Positions 8,387-15,653 of a DNA stretch of 64,000 nucleotides are shown here, piece after piece. The stretch is taken from contig NZ_BCRO01000044.1 of NCBI RefSeq assembly GCF_001552635.1, forward strand, positions 62,001 to 126,000, written 5' to 3'. Positions within the stretch are counted from its first letter, which is position 1; each line of letters opens with the position of its first letter. This stretch comes from Actinomadura hibisca NBRC 15177. Its GTDB lineage: Bacteria > Actinomycetota > Actinomycetes > Streptosporangiales > Streptosporangiaceae. The notes beneath the pieces were generated by a model. That model did no database searches and was not told where the DNA came from. It saw only the letters and a list, made by a program, of their open reading frames with translations. The position numbers and the translations under genes are program-made.

Positions 8387-8950
8387 TCACGCCGACAGCA
8401 GCACGCTCAGCCGGTGCAGCCCCCGGGCGGTGCGCGCCTTGACGGTGCCGAGCGGCGTCCCGAGCCGCTGGGCGATCTCGCGCTGGGTCAGGTCGCCGAA
8501 GTAGGCCAGCGCGATCGCCTCGCGCTGCGTGGCGGGCAGCGCGGCCAGCGCGCGCCGCACGTCCTGCTCGCGCGCGACCCGCTCGGCGGTGTCGTCGGCG
8601 GCGGGACGCTCGGCCGCCCCGGTGAGCGGTAGCGCGGGCGCGGGCCGGGCGCGCAGGTGGTCCACCGCGCGGCGGCGCGCGATGGTCAGCGTCCACGCCT
8701 CGAAGCTGCGCGCCTGGTCGAAGCGGTCCCGGCAGCGCCACAACTCCACCAGCACCGACTGCACGACGTCGTCGAGCAGGTCGGGCGGCACCCGGTGCCG
8801 CAGGTGGCGGCGGACCAGGGGGCCGAGCACGGCCTGGCACCCGGCCAGCGCCGACTCGTCGCCGTCCGCCAGCCGGGCGGCCAGGGACGCGGGGTCATCG
8901 GGCCCCCTCCGGCCCGGTGTTCCCGCCGTCGTGCCCGGCCCCTGCTCCAT
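8387..8950 (-). CDS. ECF sigma factor, probable light/stress type
   Basis: A 187-residue group IV sigma factor. Region 2 contains DLLDDVVQSVLVELWRCRDRF and SFEAWTLTIARRRAVDHLR; region 4 contains LPATQREAIALAYFGDLTQR and GTPLGTVKARTARGL. The ATG at 8948-8950 is preceded by GGGAGG at 8-nt spacing; an upstream in-frame start has none. No anti-sigma gene adjoins it. It follows a B12-binding MerR gene and photolyase, the arrangement seen with LitS under LitR in Streptomyces, so light control through the MerR protein is the favoured hypothesis. It precedes the DUF523-DUF1722 gene by 65 nt on the same strand. Confidence 0.87.
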   Translation of the reverse strand: MEQGPGTTAGTPGRRGPDDPASLAARLADGDESALAGCQAVLGPLVRRHLRHRVPPDLLDDVVQSVLVELWRCRDRFDQARSFEAWTLTIARRRAVDHLRARPAPALPLTGAAERPAADDTAERVAREQDVRRALAALPATQREAIALAYFGDLTQREIAQRLGTPLGTVKARTARGLHRLSVLLSA

Positions 8951-8971
8951 GCGGCCCTCCCGTGGAAAGCT

Positions 8972-8998
8972 GTTCAAAACTTGTTCATACCCGGGAAC
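8972..8998. promoter_or_regulatory. repeat-containing promoter region of the ECF sigma gene
   Basis: Just upstream of the ECF sigma gene, GTTCA occurs twice exactly 11 nt apart (8972 and 8983), and GTTC at 8983 faces GAAC at 8995-8998. Read on the minus strand this gives two TGAAC elements, resembling ECF -35 boxes. It could be an autoregulated sigma promoter or a regulator site. No experimental basis. Confidence 0.35.
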
Positions 8999-9127
8999 GG
9001 GGAGGGACACAACCCGTTCCCGGCAAAAGAGCGGGCAGGAAAACGGGCGCGCGGGACGGACCGGGCGAGCCGGGCGGGACAGAACGAGCGGACCGGGCGG
9101 ACCGGGCAGGGCGGGAGCGCGGCCGGG

Positions 9128-10090
9128 TCAGCCGCGGCCGAAGGTGGCGCGGATCTCCTTCAGCGCCTCGGGCAGGCTGCCCACCAGCCGCGCCTCCGGC
9201 GGCAGCCGGTCGCCGGGCCAGCCCGGACCGCCCACCAGCAGGTGCGCCGGGGGCCGTCCGCCGGGCAGTTCGGCCAGCGCGGCGGGGTCGCCGGTCTCGG
9301 GCATCTGCGACCACACGAACACCACCGCCGGGCCGAGCCGCCGCATCGCGTCGGCCAGCGACCAGGCGGGCACCCGCGCGCCCAGCACCCGCACCGCCAC
9401 GCGCTCGGCGGCCAGGGCCGCGCCCAGCGCGTGGATCGGCAGGCTGTGCTGCTCCTCTGCGGCGCAGGCCAGCAGCACCGGGCGGGCGGTGTCGGGCGGC
9501 TCGGCGAGCGCGATCTCCGAGGCCAGCGCGTTCTGCACGCAGCCCGACAGCAGGTGCTCCACCTCGACCAGCGCCCCGGACGCCGCGTGCCGCTCGCCGA
9601 TCGCGATCAGCGCCGGGGCCAGCAGCTCCTGCCAGGTGTGCTCGACGCCGTCGCGGCGCAGCGCGGTCTCGATCTGCTCGCGCATCGCCCGCGCGTCCAG
9701 CGCCCGCGCCGACCGCATCAGCGCACGTCCGGCCGGGGTGGCGGCACTCGCCACGGGGCCGGGCTCCGGCCGGGGCTCGTCAGCGGCGGGGCGCGGCGGT
9801 CCGGCCGCCAGCGCCGTCTCGTCGGCGGCCAGCGCGGCGCGGGCGGCCTCCTCCGGTGGGACGCCCTCCTGCACCAGCCGGACCATCAGCTCCAGCCGGG
9901 CCACGTCGCGCTCGTCGTAGCGGCGGTGCCCGCCGGGGCTGTGGCGGCTCGGGCCGATGCCGTAGCGGCGGTCCCAGGTGCGCAGGGTCGAGGCGGCCAC
10001 GCCCACGCGGCGCGCGACCGCGCCGACGCCCCAGCCCCATTCCTGGCCCACGTGACCGTCCCATCCGTCCGGGCTCCACAGGTCGCCCAA
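9128..10090 (-). CDS. MerR-type regulator with B12-binding domain (LitR/CarH-like)
   Basis: A 320-residue protein with an N-terminal MerR helix-turn-helix (VGAVARRVGVAASTLRTWDR, then SPGGHRRYDERDVARLELM). A helical cap domain follows (about residues 165-230, LLAPALIAIGERHAASGALV), and then a Rossmann-like B12 domain (LACAAEEQHSLPIHALGAAL). CarH/LitR proteins bind adenosylcobalamin and release DNA on illumination. The cap EH pair and the H-x2-G of the cobalamin loop are kept. The Trp of the W-x9-EH motif is His here, and the residue two before the loop His is Pro, so light sensing may differ. The TTG start follows GGGAGAGGG; a GTG at 10049-10051 is the alternative. It is divergent from photolyase. 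Confidence 0.85.
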   Translation of the reverse strand: MGDLWSPDGWDGHVGQEWGWGVGAVARRVGVAASTLRTWDRRYGIGPSRHSPGGHRRYDERDVARLELMVRLVQEGVPPEEAARAALAADETALAAGPPRPAADEPRPEPGPVASAATPAGRALMRSARALDARAMREQIETALRRDGVEHTWQELLAPALIAIGERHAASGALVEVEHLLSGCVQNALASEIALAEPPDTARPVLLACAAEEQHSLPIHALGAALAAERVAVRVLGARVPAWSLADAMRRLGPAVVFVWSQMPETGDPAALAELPGGRPPAHLLVGGPGWPGDRLPPEARLVGSLPEALKEIRATFGRG

Positions 10091-10132
10091 GATTAGAGCC
10101 CTCTCCCGACCTTCGCACGGGACCGCCGGAGA

Positions 10133-10142
10133 GGTTGCAACC
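10133..10142. promoter_or_regulatory. perfect palindrome in the regulator-photolyase divergent region
   Basis: GGTTGCAACC is a perfect 10-bp palindrome in the 83-nt gap between the divergent B12-type MerR gene and photolyase. It is a candidate operator or part of a promoter; MerR proteins bind inverted repeats in such gaps. Sequence-only inference. Confidence 0.35.
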
Positions 10143-10173
10143 GGCGACGGCCGCCGCCGCGAAGACAGGGGTG

Positions 10174-11493
10174 ATGGACACCGTAATCATGCTGTTCACC
10201 CGCGACCTGCGGGTGCACGACAACCCGGCCCTGGCGGCGGCGTGCGAGCGGGCGCGGCGCGTGGTGCCGCTGTTCGTCTTCGACGACGCGCTGCTCGCCC
10301 GCTCCCCCAACCGGACCCGCTTCCTGCTGGACGCCCTAGACGATCTGCGCGCTGAGCTGCGGCGACGCGGCGGCGGGCTGGTGCTGAGGCGCGGCGACCC
10401 GGCCGTCGAGACCGCGCGGCTGGCGCGCGAGACGGGCGCGGACGCGGTCTTCCTCGCCGACGACGTCAGCCCGTACGCGCGGCGTCGCCTCGCCCGCCTG
10501 GAAGAGCTGTGCGGAGCGGAGGGGGCCGAGGTCGTCGGGCATCCCGGGCTGACGGTGGTGCCGCCGGGCGAGGTCACCCCGGCGGGCGGCGACCACTACA
10601 AGGTCTTCACGCCGTACTGGCGGGCGTGGTCCGCCACGTCCTGGCGCGCGGCCGTCCCGCCGCCCAAGCGCGTGCCGCTGTCCGATCCGCCCGCCGACAA
10701 GGCCACCCTGGACGACATCGCCGCCGCGTTCGCCAAGGACACCTCGCCCAAGCTGGCCAAGGGCGGCGAGCGGCGCGGGCGCGCCCGCGTCCGCGCCTGG
10801 CTGGACGACCACCTGGCCGACTACGACGGCGTGCACGACGCCCTGGCCGCCGACGGGACCTCCCGGCTCAGCCCCCACCTGCGCTTCGGCTGCGTGTCGC
10901 CGCTGGAGCTGGCCGCCGGGGCGCTGCGCCGTCCCGACGGGGAGCCGTACGCGCGCCAGCTCGCCTGGCGCGACTTCCACCACCAGGTCACCGCCGCGTT
11001 CCCCGAGATCGGCACCCGCGACTACCGCCCCCGGGGCGGCGGCTGGCACGACGACGCCGACGCCCTGGAGGCCTGGCGCGAGGGCCGCACCGGCCTGCCG
11101 ATCGTGGACGCCGGGATGCGCCAGCTCCTGCGCGAGGGCCGGATGCACAACCGCGCCCGGATGATCACCGCCTCGTTCCTGACCCGCGACCTCAAGGTGG
11201 ACTGGCGCGAGGGCCTCGCGCACTTCGACCGCTGGCTGGTGGACGGCGACCTCGCCGACAACGCGGGCAACTGGCAGTGGGTCGCCGGGACCGGCAACAA
11301 CCCCCGGCCCGACCGCGTGCTGAACCCGCTGCGGCAGGCCGCCCGCTTCGACCCGCGCGGCGAGTACGTGCGCCGCTACGTCCCCGAGCTGGCCGACGTC
11401 CCCGACCCGCACCGGCCCTGGCGGCTGCCGCCCGACGAGCGGGGCGGGATCGACTACCCGCCGCCGGTCATCGAGCCGCCCGCAGGAAGGTGA
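10174..11493 (+). CDS. phr: deoxyribodipyrimidine photolyase
   Basis: A 439-residue cryptochrome/photolyase family protein. The N-terminal alpha/beta antenna domain starts with IMLFTRDLRVHDNPALAAA. The C-terminal FAD domain contains TSRLSPHLRFGCVSPLE, ARQLAWRDFHHQV, GLPIVDAGMRQLLREGRMHN, and the FAD/DNA-contact block VDGDLADNAGNWQWVAGTG. The length is that of class I CPD photolyases. The enzyme repairs UV-made pyrimidine dimers using blue light. It is divergent from the LitR/CarH-like gene, which fits light-controlled expression. Its last 26 nt overlap the 3' end of the convergent response regulator gene. Confidence 0.94.
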   Translation: MDTVIMLFTRDLRVHDNPALAAACERARRVVPLFVFDDALLARSPNRTRFLLDALDDLRAELRRRGGGLVLRRGDPAVETARLARETGADAVFLADDVSPYARRRLARLEELCGAEGAEVVGHPGLTVVPPGEVTPAGGDHYKVFTPYWRAWSATSWRAAVPPPKRVPLSDPPADKATLDDIAAAFAKDTSPKLAKGGERRGRARVRAWLDDHLADYDGVHDALAADGTSRLSPHLRFGCVSPLELAAGALRRPDGEPYARQLAWRDFHHQVTAAFPEIGTRDYRPRGGGWHDDADALEAWREGRTGLPIVDAGMRQLLREGRMHNRARMITASFLTRDLKVDWREGLAHFDRWLVDGDLADNAGNWQWVAGTGNNPRPDRVLNPLRQAARFDPRGEYVRRYVPELADVPDPHRPWRLPPDERGGIDYPPPVIEPPAGR

Positions 11494-12115
11494 CCACCGC
11501 CAGCACCCGGCGGTGGTCCTCGGGCGTCTGGTGCAGGTCCAGCCGCGTGAAGATCGACCCGACGTGCTTGACCACCGCGGCCTCGCTGACCGTCAGCGCA
11601 CGGGCGATGGCGCCGTTGGAGCGGCCCTCGGCCATCAGCGCCAGCACCTGGCGTTCGCGCTCGGTCAGCCGCTCCAGCGGCGAGTCCGCGCGCCGCCGCG
11701 CCAGCAGCCCGCGCACCACCTCCGGATCGATCACGGTGCCGCCCGCCGCGACCCGCTCCAGCGCCGCCACGAACTCGGCGACCTCGCCCACCCGGTCCTT
11801 CAGCAGGTAGCCGACGCCGCCGCCGGTCTCCAGCAGGTCGGCGGCGTAGGACTGCTCGACGTACTGCGACAACACCAGGATCGGCAGGCCGGGCCGCTTC
11901 GCGCGCAGCGCCAGCGCGGCCCGCAGGCCCTCGTCGCGGAATCCGGGCGGCATCCGCACGTCGGTCACCACGACGTCCGGCTCGTGCTCGTCCACCGCCG
12001 CCGCCAGGTCGGCGGCGTCACCGACGTCCGCGACCACCTCGTGGCCGAAGCGCGCCAGGATCTGGCTCAGGCCCTCGCGGAGCAGGACCGAGTCCTCGGC
12101 GATCACGATTCGCAC
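11468..12115 (-). CDS. NarL/FixJ-family response regulator
   Basis: A 215-residue protein. The receiver domain has the acidic pair IAEDS, the phosphoacceptor D52 (VVVTDVRMPP), and the switch Lys in GVGYLLKDRVGEVAEF. The C-terminal LuxR-type helix-turn-helix is LTERERQVLALMAEGRSNGA with ALTVSEAAVVKHVGSIF. The GTG start at 12113-12115 begins VRIVIAEDS and overlaps the end of the kinase gene by 13 nt. It pairs with that kinase and probably binds an inverted repeat such as the one at 14682-14699, in front of the divergent ABC exporter (inference). Confidence 0.92.
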   Translation of the reverse strand: MRIVIAEDSVLLREGLSQILARFGHEVVADVGDAADLAAAVDEHEPDVVVTDVRMPPGFRDEGLRAALALRAKRPGLPILVLSQYVEQSYAADLLETGGGVGYLLKDRVGEVAEFVAALERVAAGGTVIDPEVVRGLLARRRADSPLERLTERERQVLALMAEGRSNGAIARALTVSEAAVVKHVGSIFTRLDLHQTPEDHRRVLAVVTFLRAAR

Positions 12116-13344
12116 GGGATCTCCACTTGCAGGATCGTAGGGCCGCCCGGCGGGCTGGACAGCCGCACCGACCCGTCGTAGACGGCGACCCGGTCCGCGA
12201 GGCCCTGCAAGCCGGTGCCTCCGTCCACGCGCGCGCCGCCCGTGCCGTCGTCGTGGACCTCGACGCATAGGCCAGGCCGTACGACGACGCGCGCCCGCGT
12301 AGCGCCGCTGTGCTTGGCGACGTTGGCGAGCGCTTCGGCGATGACGAAGTAGGCCGCCGATTCGGTCCCCTCAGGCGGCCGGTCGGGCAGCTCCACGTCC
12401 ACCTCCACCGGGACCGGGGAACGTTCGGCCAGCGACTCCACCGCCGCGCGCAGGCCCCGGTCGGTCAGCACCGACGGGTGGATGCCGCGCACCAGGTCGC
12501 GCAGCTCGGCGAGGGCGGCGCGCGCCTCGTCCTGCGCCTTGCCGATCAGCTCGGGCGCGCCGGAGTCCAGCTTCGCCAGGCCCAGCGTCATGATCAGCCC
12601 GGTGAGGCGCTGCTGCGCGCCGTCGTGCAGGTCGCGCTCGATGCGGCGGCGCTCGGCCTCGAACGCGTCGGCCATGCGCGCCCGCGAGGCGCGCACCTCG
12701 ACCAGCTCCTCTTCCACCGGCCGCACCAGCAGTGTGCGGGCGAGCGCCGCGCGGGCCCCGGCGAGCGTGCTCAGCGCGTACAGGGTCACGACGATCAGCC
12801 CCACACCGACGACGGCCAGCGCCCACGCCTCGCCCGGTTCGTCCACGGTGCCGCCGGACCCGAACTGGATCTGATCGCCCTGCTCGACCAGCATCGGGGA
12901 GGCGGTCGCCAGGCCCGATCCCACGACGAACGTGAACGCGACCACCACGTCCACCATCCCCAGCGCGACCGCCAGCAGCGCGTATCCCAGCTCGCGCCAG
13001 GTCGCCGTCTCGCGCAGCCGGAACGCCGCCCACGCCCGCAACCCGGCCTGCGCGGGCCGCCGGTGCGGGGACGGCGCGGGGCGCGAGTCCACCAGGCGCA
13101 ACCGCCGCCGCTCCACCGCCGCGAGCCCAACGGCCGACAGCGGGATGCCAGCCAGCAGCGCCACGCCGACCACCACCGGCGCCAGCACGACCCCGGCTAT
13201 CGCCAGCGTCACCACCAGCACCGCCCACAGCGCGCCGACCAGCGGCCCGGTCGCCACGTACAGCACCGACCGCCAGGGCCACGACGAGCAGACGAAGCGC
13301 AGCGGGTTGCCCGCCATCGCCCGCCACACCGTCCGCTGTGTCAC
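12103..13344 (-). CDS. sensor histidine kinase (HisKA_3/HATPase_c)
   Basis: A 413-residue membrane kinase. The N-terminal half has several hydrophobic segments (for example WAVLVVTLAIAGVVLAPVVV, ALLAVALGMVDVVVAFTFVV, AVVGVGLIVVTLYALS) and an extracellular loop between about residues 150 and 190. The HisKA_3 dimerisation box is ERRRIERDLHDGAQQRL with the phosphorylated His in DLHDG, followed by an ATPase domain (VIAEALANVAKHSGAT, GTGLQGLADRVAV). The GTG start overlaps the preceding glycosyltransferase stop by 4 nt (GTGA), so the three minus-strand genes are translationally coupled. The signal is unknown; sensing of envelope state is plausible from the neighbours. Confidence 0.9.
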   Translation of the reverse strand: MTQRTVWRAMAGNPLRFVCSSWPWRSVLYVATGPLVGALWAVLVVTLAIAGVVLAPVVVGVALLAGIPLSAVGLAAVERRRLRLVDSRPAPSPHRRPAQAGLRAWAAFRLRETATWRELGYALLAVALGMVDVVVAFTFVVGSGLATASPMLVEQGDQIQFGSGGTVDEPGEAWALAVVGVGLIVVTLYALSTLAGARAALARTLLVRPVEEELVEVRASRARMADAFEAERRRIERDLHDGAQQRLTGLIMTLGLAKLDSGAPELIGKAQDEARAALAELRDLVRGIHPSVLTDRGLRAAVESLAERSPVPVEVDVELPDRPPEGTESAAYFVIAEALANVAKHSGATRARVVVRPGLCVEVHDDGTGGARVDGGTGLQGLADRVAVYDGSVRLSSPPGGPTILQVEIPCES

Positions 13345-14447
13345 GCCTTGACCGTATGGGACCGATCCAGCAGGTGACGAAGCCGCTCGGCCGACCGGTC
13401 CCAGCCCCACTCGTCCCGCACCCACGCGCGGCCCTTGGCGCCCATCGCGCCGGGTTCGGTCAGGAGCGTGACGAGCTTGGCGGCGATCTCGGGCACGGAG
13501 TCGTCGGTGACGAGGCCGGTCTCGCCGTCCCGCACGGCCTCGGGCGCGCCGCCGGAACGGCCTGCCAGCACCGGCAGGCCCGCCGCTGCGGCTTCCAGGA
13601 AGACGATGCCGAGCCCTTCGGTTTCCAGGCCGAACCTGCGGTCGCGGCACGGCATGGCGAACACGTCGGCGGCGGCGTAATAGCCCGGCAGCTCGGCGTG
13701 CGGCAGCCCGCCCGCGAAGCGCACCGCGTCAGGCGCGAGCTTCCCGGCCAGACCGCGCAACCAGAAGTCTTGGGGCCCTGAGCCGACGATCAGCAGCATC
13801 GCGTCGGGCACAAAGGCCCGGACGATCGGCATAGCGCGGATCAGCCGGTCCTGCCCCTTACGCGCGACAAGCCGCGACACACTCAGAATGAGCGGCCGAT
13901 CCCCCAGCCCATAGGCGCGCCGAACGTCACTCCCACGGGGCCGAAACACGTCGGCGTCCACGCCAGGCACGAGCCGTTCGAGCGTCACCCCAGGCCCCCA
14001 CGCGCCCGCCATCCTTGCCCGGCTGTCGGCCGTCAGGTAGGTGACGACGTCCACCTGCTCACCGATGCTCCGCAACATCTGCCGCGCGCCCGGAACCGCC
14101 GCCCACCACACCTCATGGCCGTGCGTGGTGGCCACCGAGGGCAGGCCAAGCCGTCCGGCCAGCAGGCCCAGCGGCGCGGCGGCCCCGAACCAGACCCGGT
14201 CGCACCCGTACCGCGCGATGAGCGCCCGCGCCGTCCGCGCCACGCGTCGCGTGGGCAGCAACGTGCGGGCCCGGTCGCGCACCACGGGGAACGGAAGCGT
14301 CCGGTCGAACGCGCGGTCCCCGGGCTCGGCGGAGGTGTAGACGACGACCTCGCCGGGCGGGAAGCGCCGGGCGATCTCGTACACGAAGGTCTCGATGCCG
14401 CCCTGCCGGGGCGGGAAGTCGTTGGTGATGATCAGGCAGCGCGGCAT
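13341..14447 (-). CDS. GT4-family glycosyltransferase (PimB-like)
   Basis: A 368-residue GT-B enzyme. The N-terminus LIITNDFPPRQGGIETFVYE is the typical GT4 acceptor-side motif. The donor domain shows ILSVSRLVARKGQDRLIRAM and the E-x7-E signature region ETEGLGIVFLEAAAAGLPVL. The closest known relatives are actinobacterial mannosyltransferases such as PimB, which adds mannose to phosphatidylinositol monomannoside at the inner membrane face. That substrate is inferred, not shown. GGAGG stands 8 nt before the ATG. It is the first full gene of the operon with the kinase and response regulator; a short membrane frame overlaps its start. Confidence 0.88.
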   Translation of the reverse strand: MPRCLIITNDFPPRQGGIETFVYEIARRFPPGEVVVYTSAEPGDRAFDRTLPFPVVRDRARTLLPTRRVARTARALIARYGCDRVWFGAAAPLGLLAGRLGLPSVATTHGHEVWWAAVPGARQMLRSIGEQVDVVTYLTADSRARMAGAWGPGVTLERLVPGVDADVFRPRGSDVRRAYGLGDRPLILSVSRLVARKGQDRLIRAMPIVRAFVPDAMLLIVGSGPQDFWLRGLAGKLAPDAVRFAGGLPHAELPGYYAAADVFAMPCRDRRFGLETEGLGIVFLEAAAAGLPVLAGRSGGAPEAVRDGETGLVTDDSVPEIAAKLVTLLTEPGAMGAKGRAWVRDEWGWDRSAERLRHLLDRSHTVKA

Positions 14448-14593
14448 GCGCGTCCTCCGAAGTGCGCCCAGCACGCCAGCACGGCCGGGTAGACGAGGTA
14501 GCCCCACCGGGTGGCGGGCATCAGAACGGCGGCGAGCAGCAACCCGAGCGTCGGCAACACCGCAGGAGGGTTGGAAAGTCGTGCCGTCGCCAT
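14432..14593 (-). pseudogene. short membrane ORF, likely remnant of a polytopic glycosyltransferase
   Basis: A 53-codon frame starting at ATG 14591-14593 with AGGGGTGAC just upstream, overlapping the start of the GT4 gene by 16 nt. It encodes two hydrophobic stretches (VLPTLGLLLAAVLMPATRWG and YLVYPAVLACWA). The RWGYLVYPAVL end looks like the last membrane helix of GT87/DUF2029 mannosyltransferases, which commonly precede such GT4 genes. An in-frame TGA lies 12 codons upstream of the ATG, so the rest of such a gene is absent. It is either a decayed remnant or a small membrane leader protein coupled to the glycosyltransferase. Confidence 0.4.
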
Positions 14594-14681
14594 GTCACCC
14601 CTACCGCTGAGCTGCTTTTTCGCTTGTTCTCAGCGAAGCGGGGCGGCGCGCCCGGATCTCTAGGTCTGGCCGCCGACCTGA

Positions 14682-14735
14682 GGTAGGGCCAGCCCTACCC
14701 CCGGCCTCCACCGGAGTGGAGGTAGGGCTGTCCCC
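14682..14735. promoter_or_regulatory. inverted-repeat operator before the ABC exporter
   Basis: GGTAGGGCCAGCCCTACC (14682-14699) is a perfect inverted repeat with 8-bp arms and a 2-nt centre. A further half-site, GGTAGGGC (14721-14728), runs into TGTCCCC, and a CCTCCA/TGGAGG repeat (14705-14710 and 14717-14722) lies between. The array is in the gap between the leftward glycosyltransferase/kinase/regulator operon and the rightward ABC exporter. NarL-family regulators bind such inverted repeats, so the neighbouring response regulator is the obvious candidate. Confidence 0.6.
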
Positions 14736-14796
14736 AGTACAAGATCTCCAGTGCGCGTCACTGTGCCCGAAGCCGCCCGTCGCTTGGCTGGAGGGC

Positions 14797-15648
14797 ATGA
14801 CACGAGCACAGCAGAGGGCCCGGACGGCGCGTCCGCCCGCCGACGACCGGCCGGTGGCGGTCGCGTCCGGCGTGACCAAGGTCTACGGGACCGGGGACGG
14901 CGCGGTCGCCGCGCTGCGCGGGGTGTCGGCGGAGGTCCGGCGCGGCCAGTTCACCGCGATCATGGGCCCGTCCGGCTCCGGCAAGTCGACGTTCCTGCAC
15001 TGCCTGGCCGGGCTGGACGCGGTCAGCGGCGGCAGCGTCCTGATCGGCGGGGTGGACATCACCGCGCTGTCGCGCACGCGCCTGACCCGGCTGCGCCGCG
15101 ACCGCCTGGGCTTCGTGTTCCAGTCGTTCAACCTGCTGCCGATGCTGACCGCCGAGGAGAACATCCGCCTCACCGGCCGCCTGGCGGGCCGCCGCGCCGA
15201 CCGGCAGTGGTTCGACACCGTCGTGGACGCCCTCGGCCTGCGCGAACGCCTCGGCCACCGCCCGTCCGAGCTGTCCGGCGGCCAGCAGCAGCGCGTGGCC
15301 GTCGCACGCGCACTGCTCACCCGTCCCGAGGTGTTGTTCGCCGACGAGCCCACCGGCAACCTCGACTCGCGCGCGGGCGCGGAGGTGCTGGGCTTCCTGC
15401 GCCAGGCCGTGGACGGCTACGGCCAGACGGTCGTCATGGTCACCCACGACCCGGCCGCCGCCGCGCACGCCGATCGCGTGTTGTTCCTGGCGGACGGCCG
15501 GATCGTGGACGAGCTGGCATCGCCCGGCATCGACGAGGTCCATGCGCGCCATCCGCAGCGAAGCGAGGAATGGCGCGCAGCGCTTGCCGGGGGGTCAGGG
15601 GGGTCGCCCCTCCTGACGGAACGCAGCATGCGCCGGATGGAGGGCTGA
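14797..15648 (+). CDS. ABC transporter ATP-binding protein (MacB/LolD type)
   Basis: A 283-residue ATPase. Walker A is GPSGSGKST, the Q-loop is FVFQSFNLLPMLTAEENI, the signature is LSGGQQQRVAVARALL, Walker B is VLFADEPTGNLDSR, and the switch His is in VMVTHDP. DEPTGNLDSR is the hallmark of the MacB/LolD class that drives FtsX-like permeases. The ATG at 14797-14799 follows GGAGGGC. The last 35 or so residues (after VDELASPG) are not part of the fold and coincide with the palindromic repeat at 15544-15617. The stop is 5 nt before the permease ATG. Confidence 0.93.
   Translation: MTRAQQRARTARPPADDRPVAVASGVTKVYGTGDGAVAALRGVSAEVRRGQFTAIMGPSGSGKSTFLHCLAGLDAVSGGSVLIGGVDITALSRTRLTRLRRDRLGFVFQSFNLLPMLTAEENIRLTGRLAGRRADRQWFDTVVDALGLRERLGHRPSELSGGQQQRVAVARALLTRPEVLFADEPTGNLDSRAGAEVLGFLRQAVDGYGQTVVMVTHDPAAAAHADRVLFLADGRIVDELASPGIDEVHARHPQRSEEWRAALAGGSGGSPLLTERSMRRMEG
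15544..15617. repeat. palindromic repeat element inside the 3' end of the ABC ATPase gene
   Basis: GCGCGCCAT (15544-15552) faces ATGGCGCGC (15570-15578) around CAGCGAAGCGAGGA-type sequence. A second hairpin follows (GTCAGG ... CCTGAC, 15594-15617, with GGGG/CCCC inside). Together they form a two-hairpin unit that adds a low-complexity tail (RSEEWRAALAGGSGGSPLL) to the ATPase. The layout is typical of small interspersed palindromic elements; copies elsewhere in the genome cannot be checked here. Confidence 0.5.
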
Positions 15649-15653
15649 ACCCG

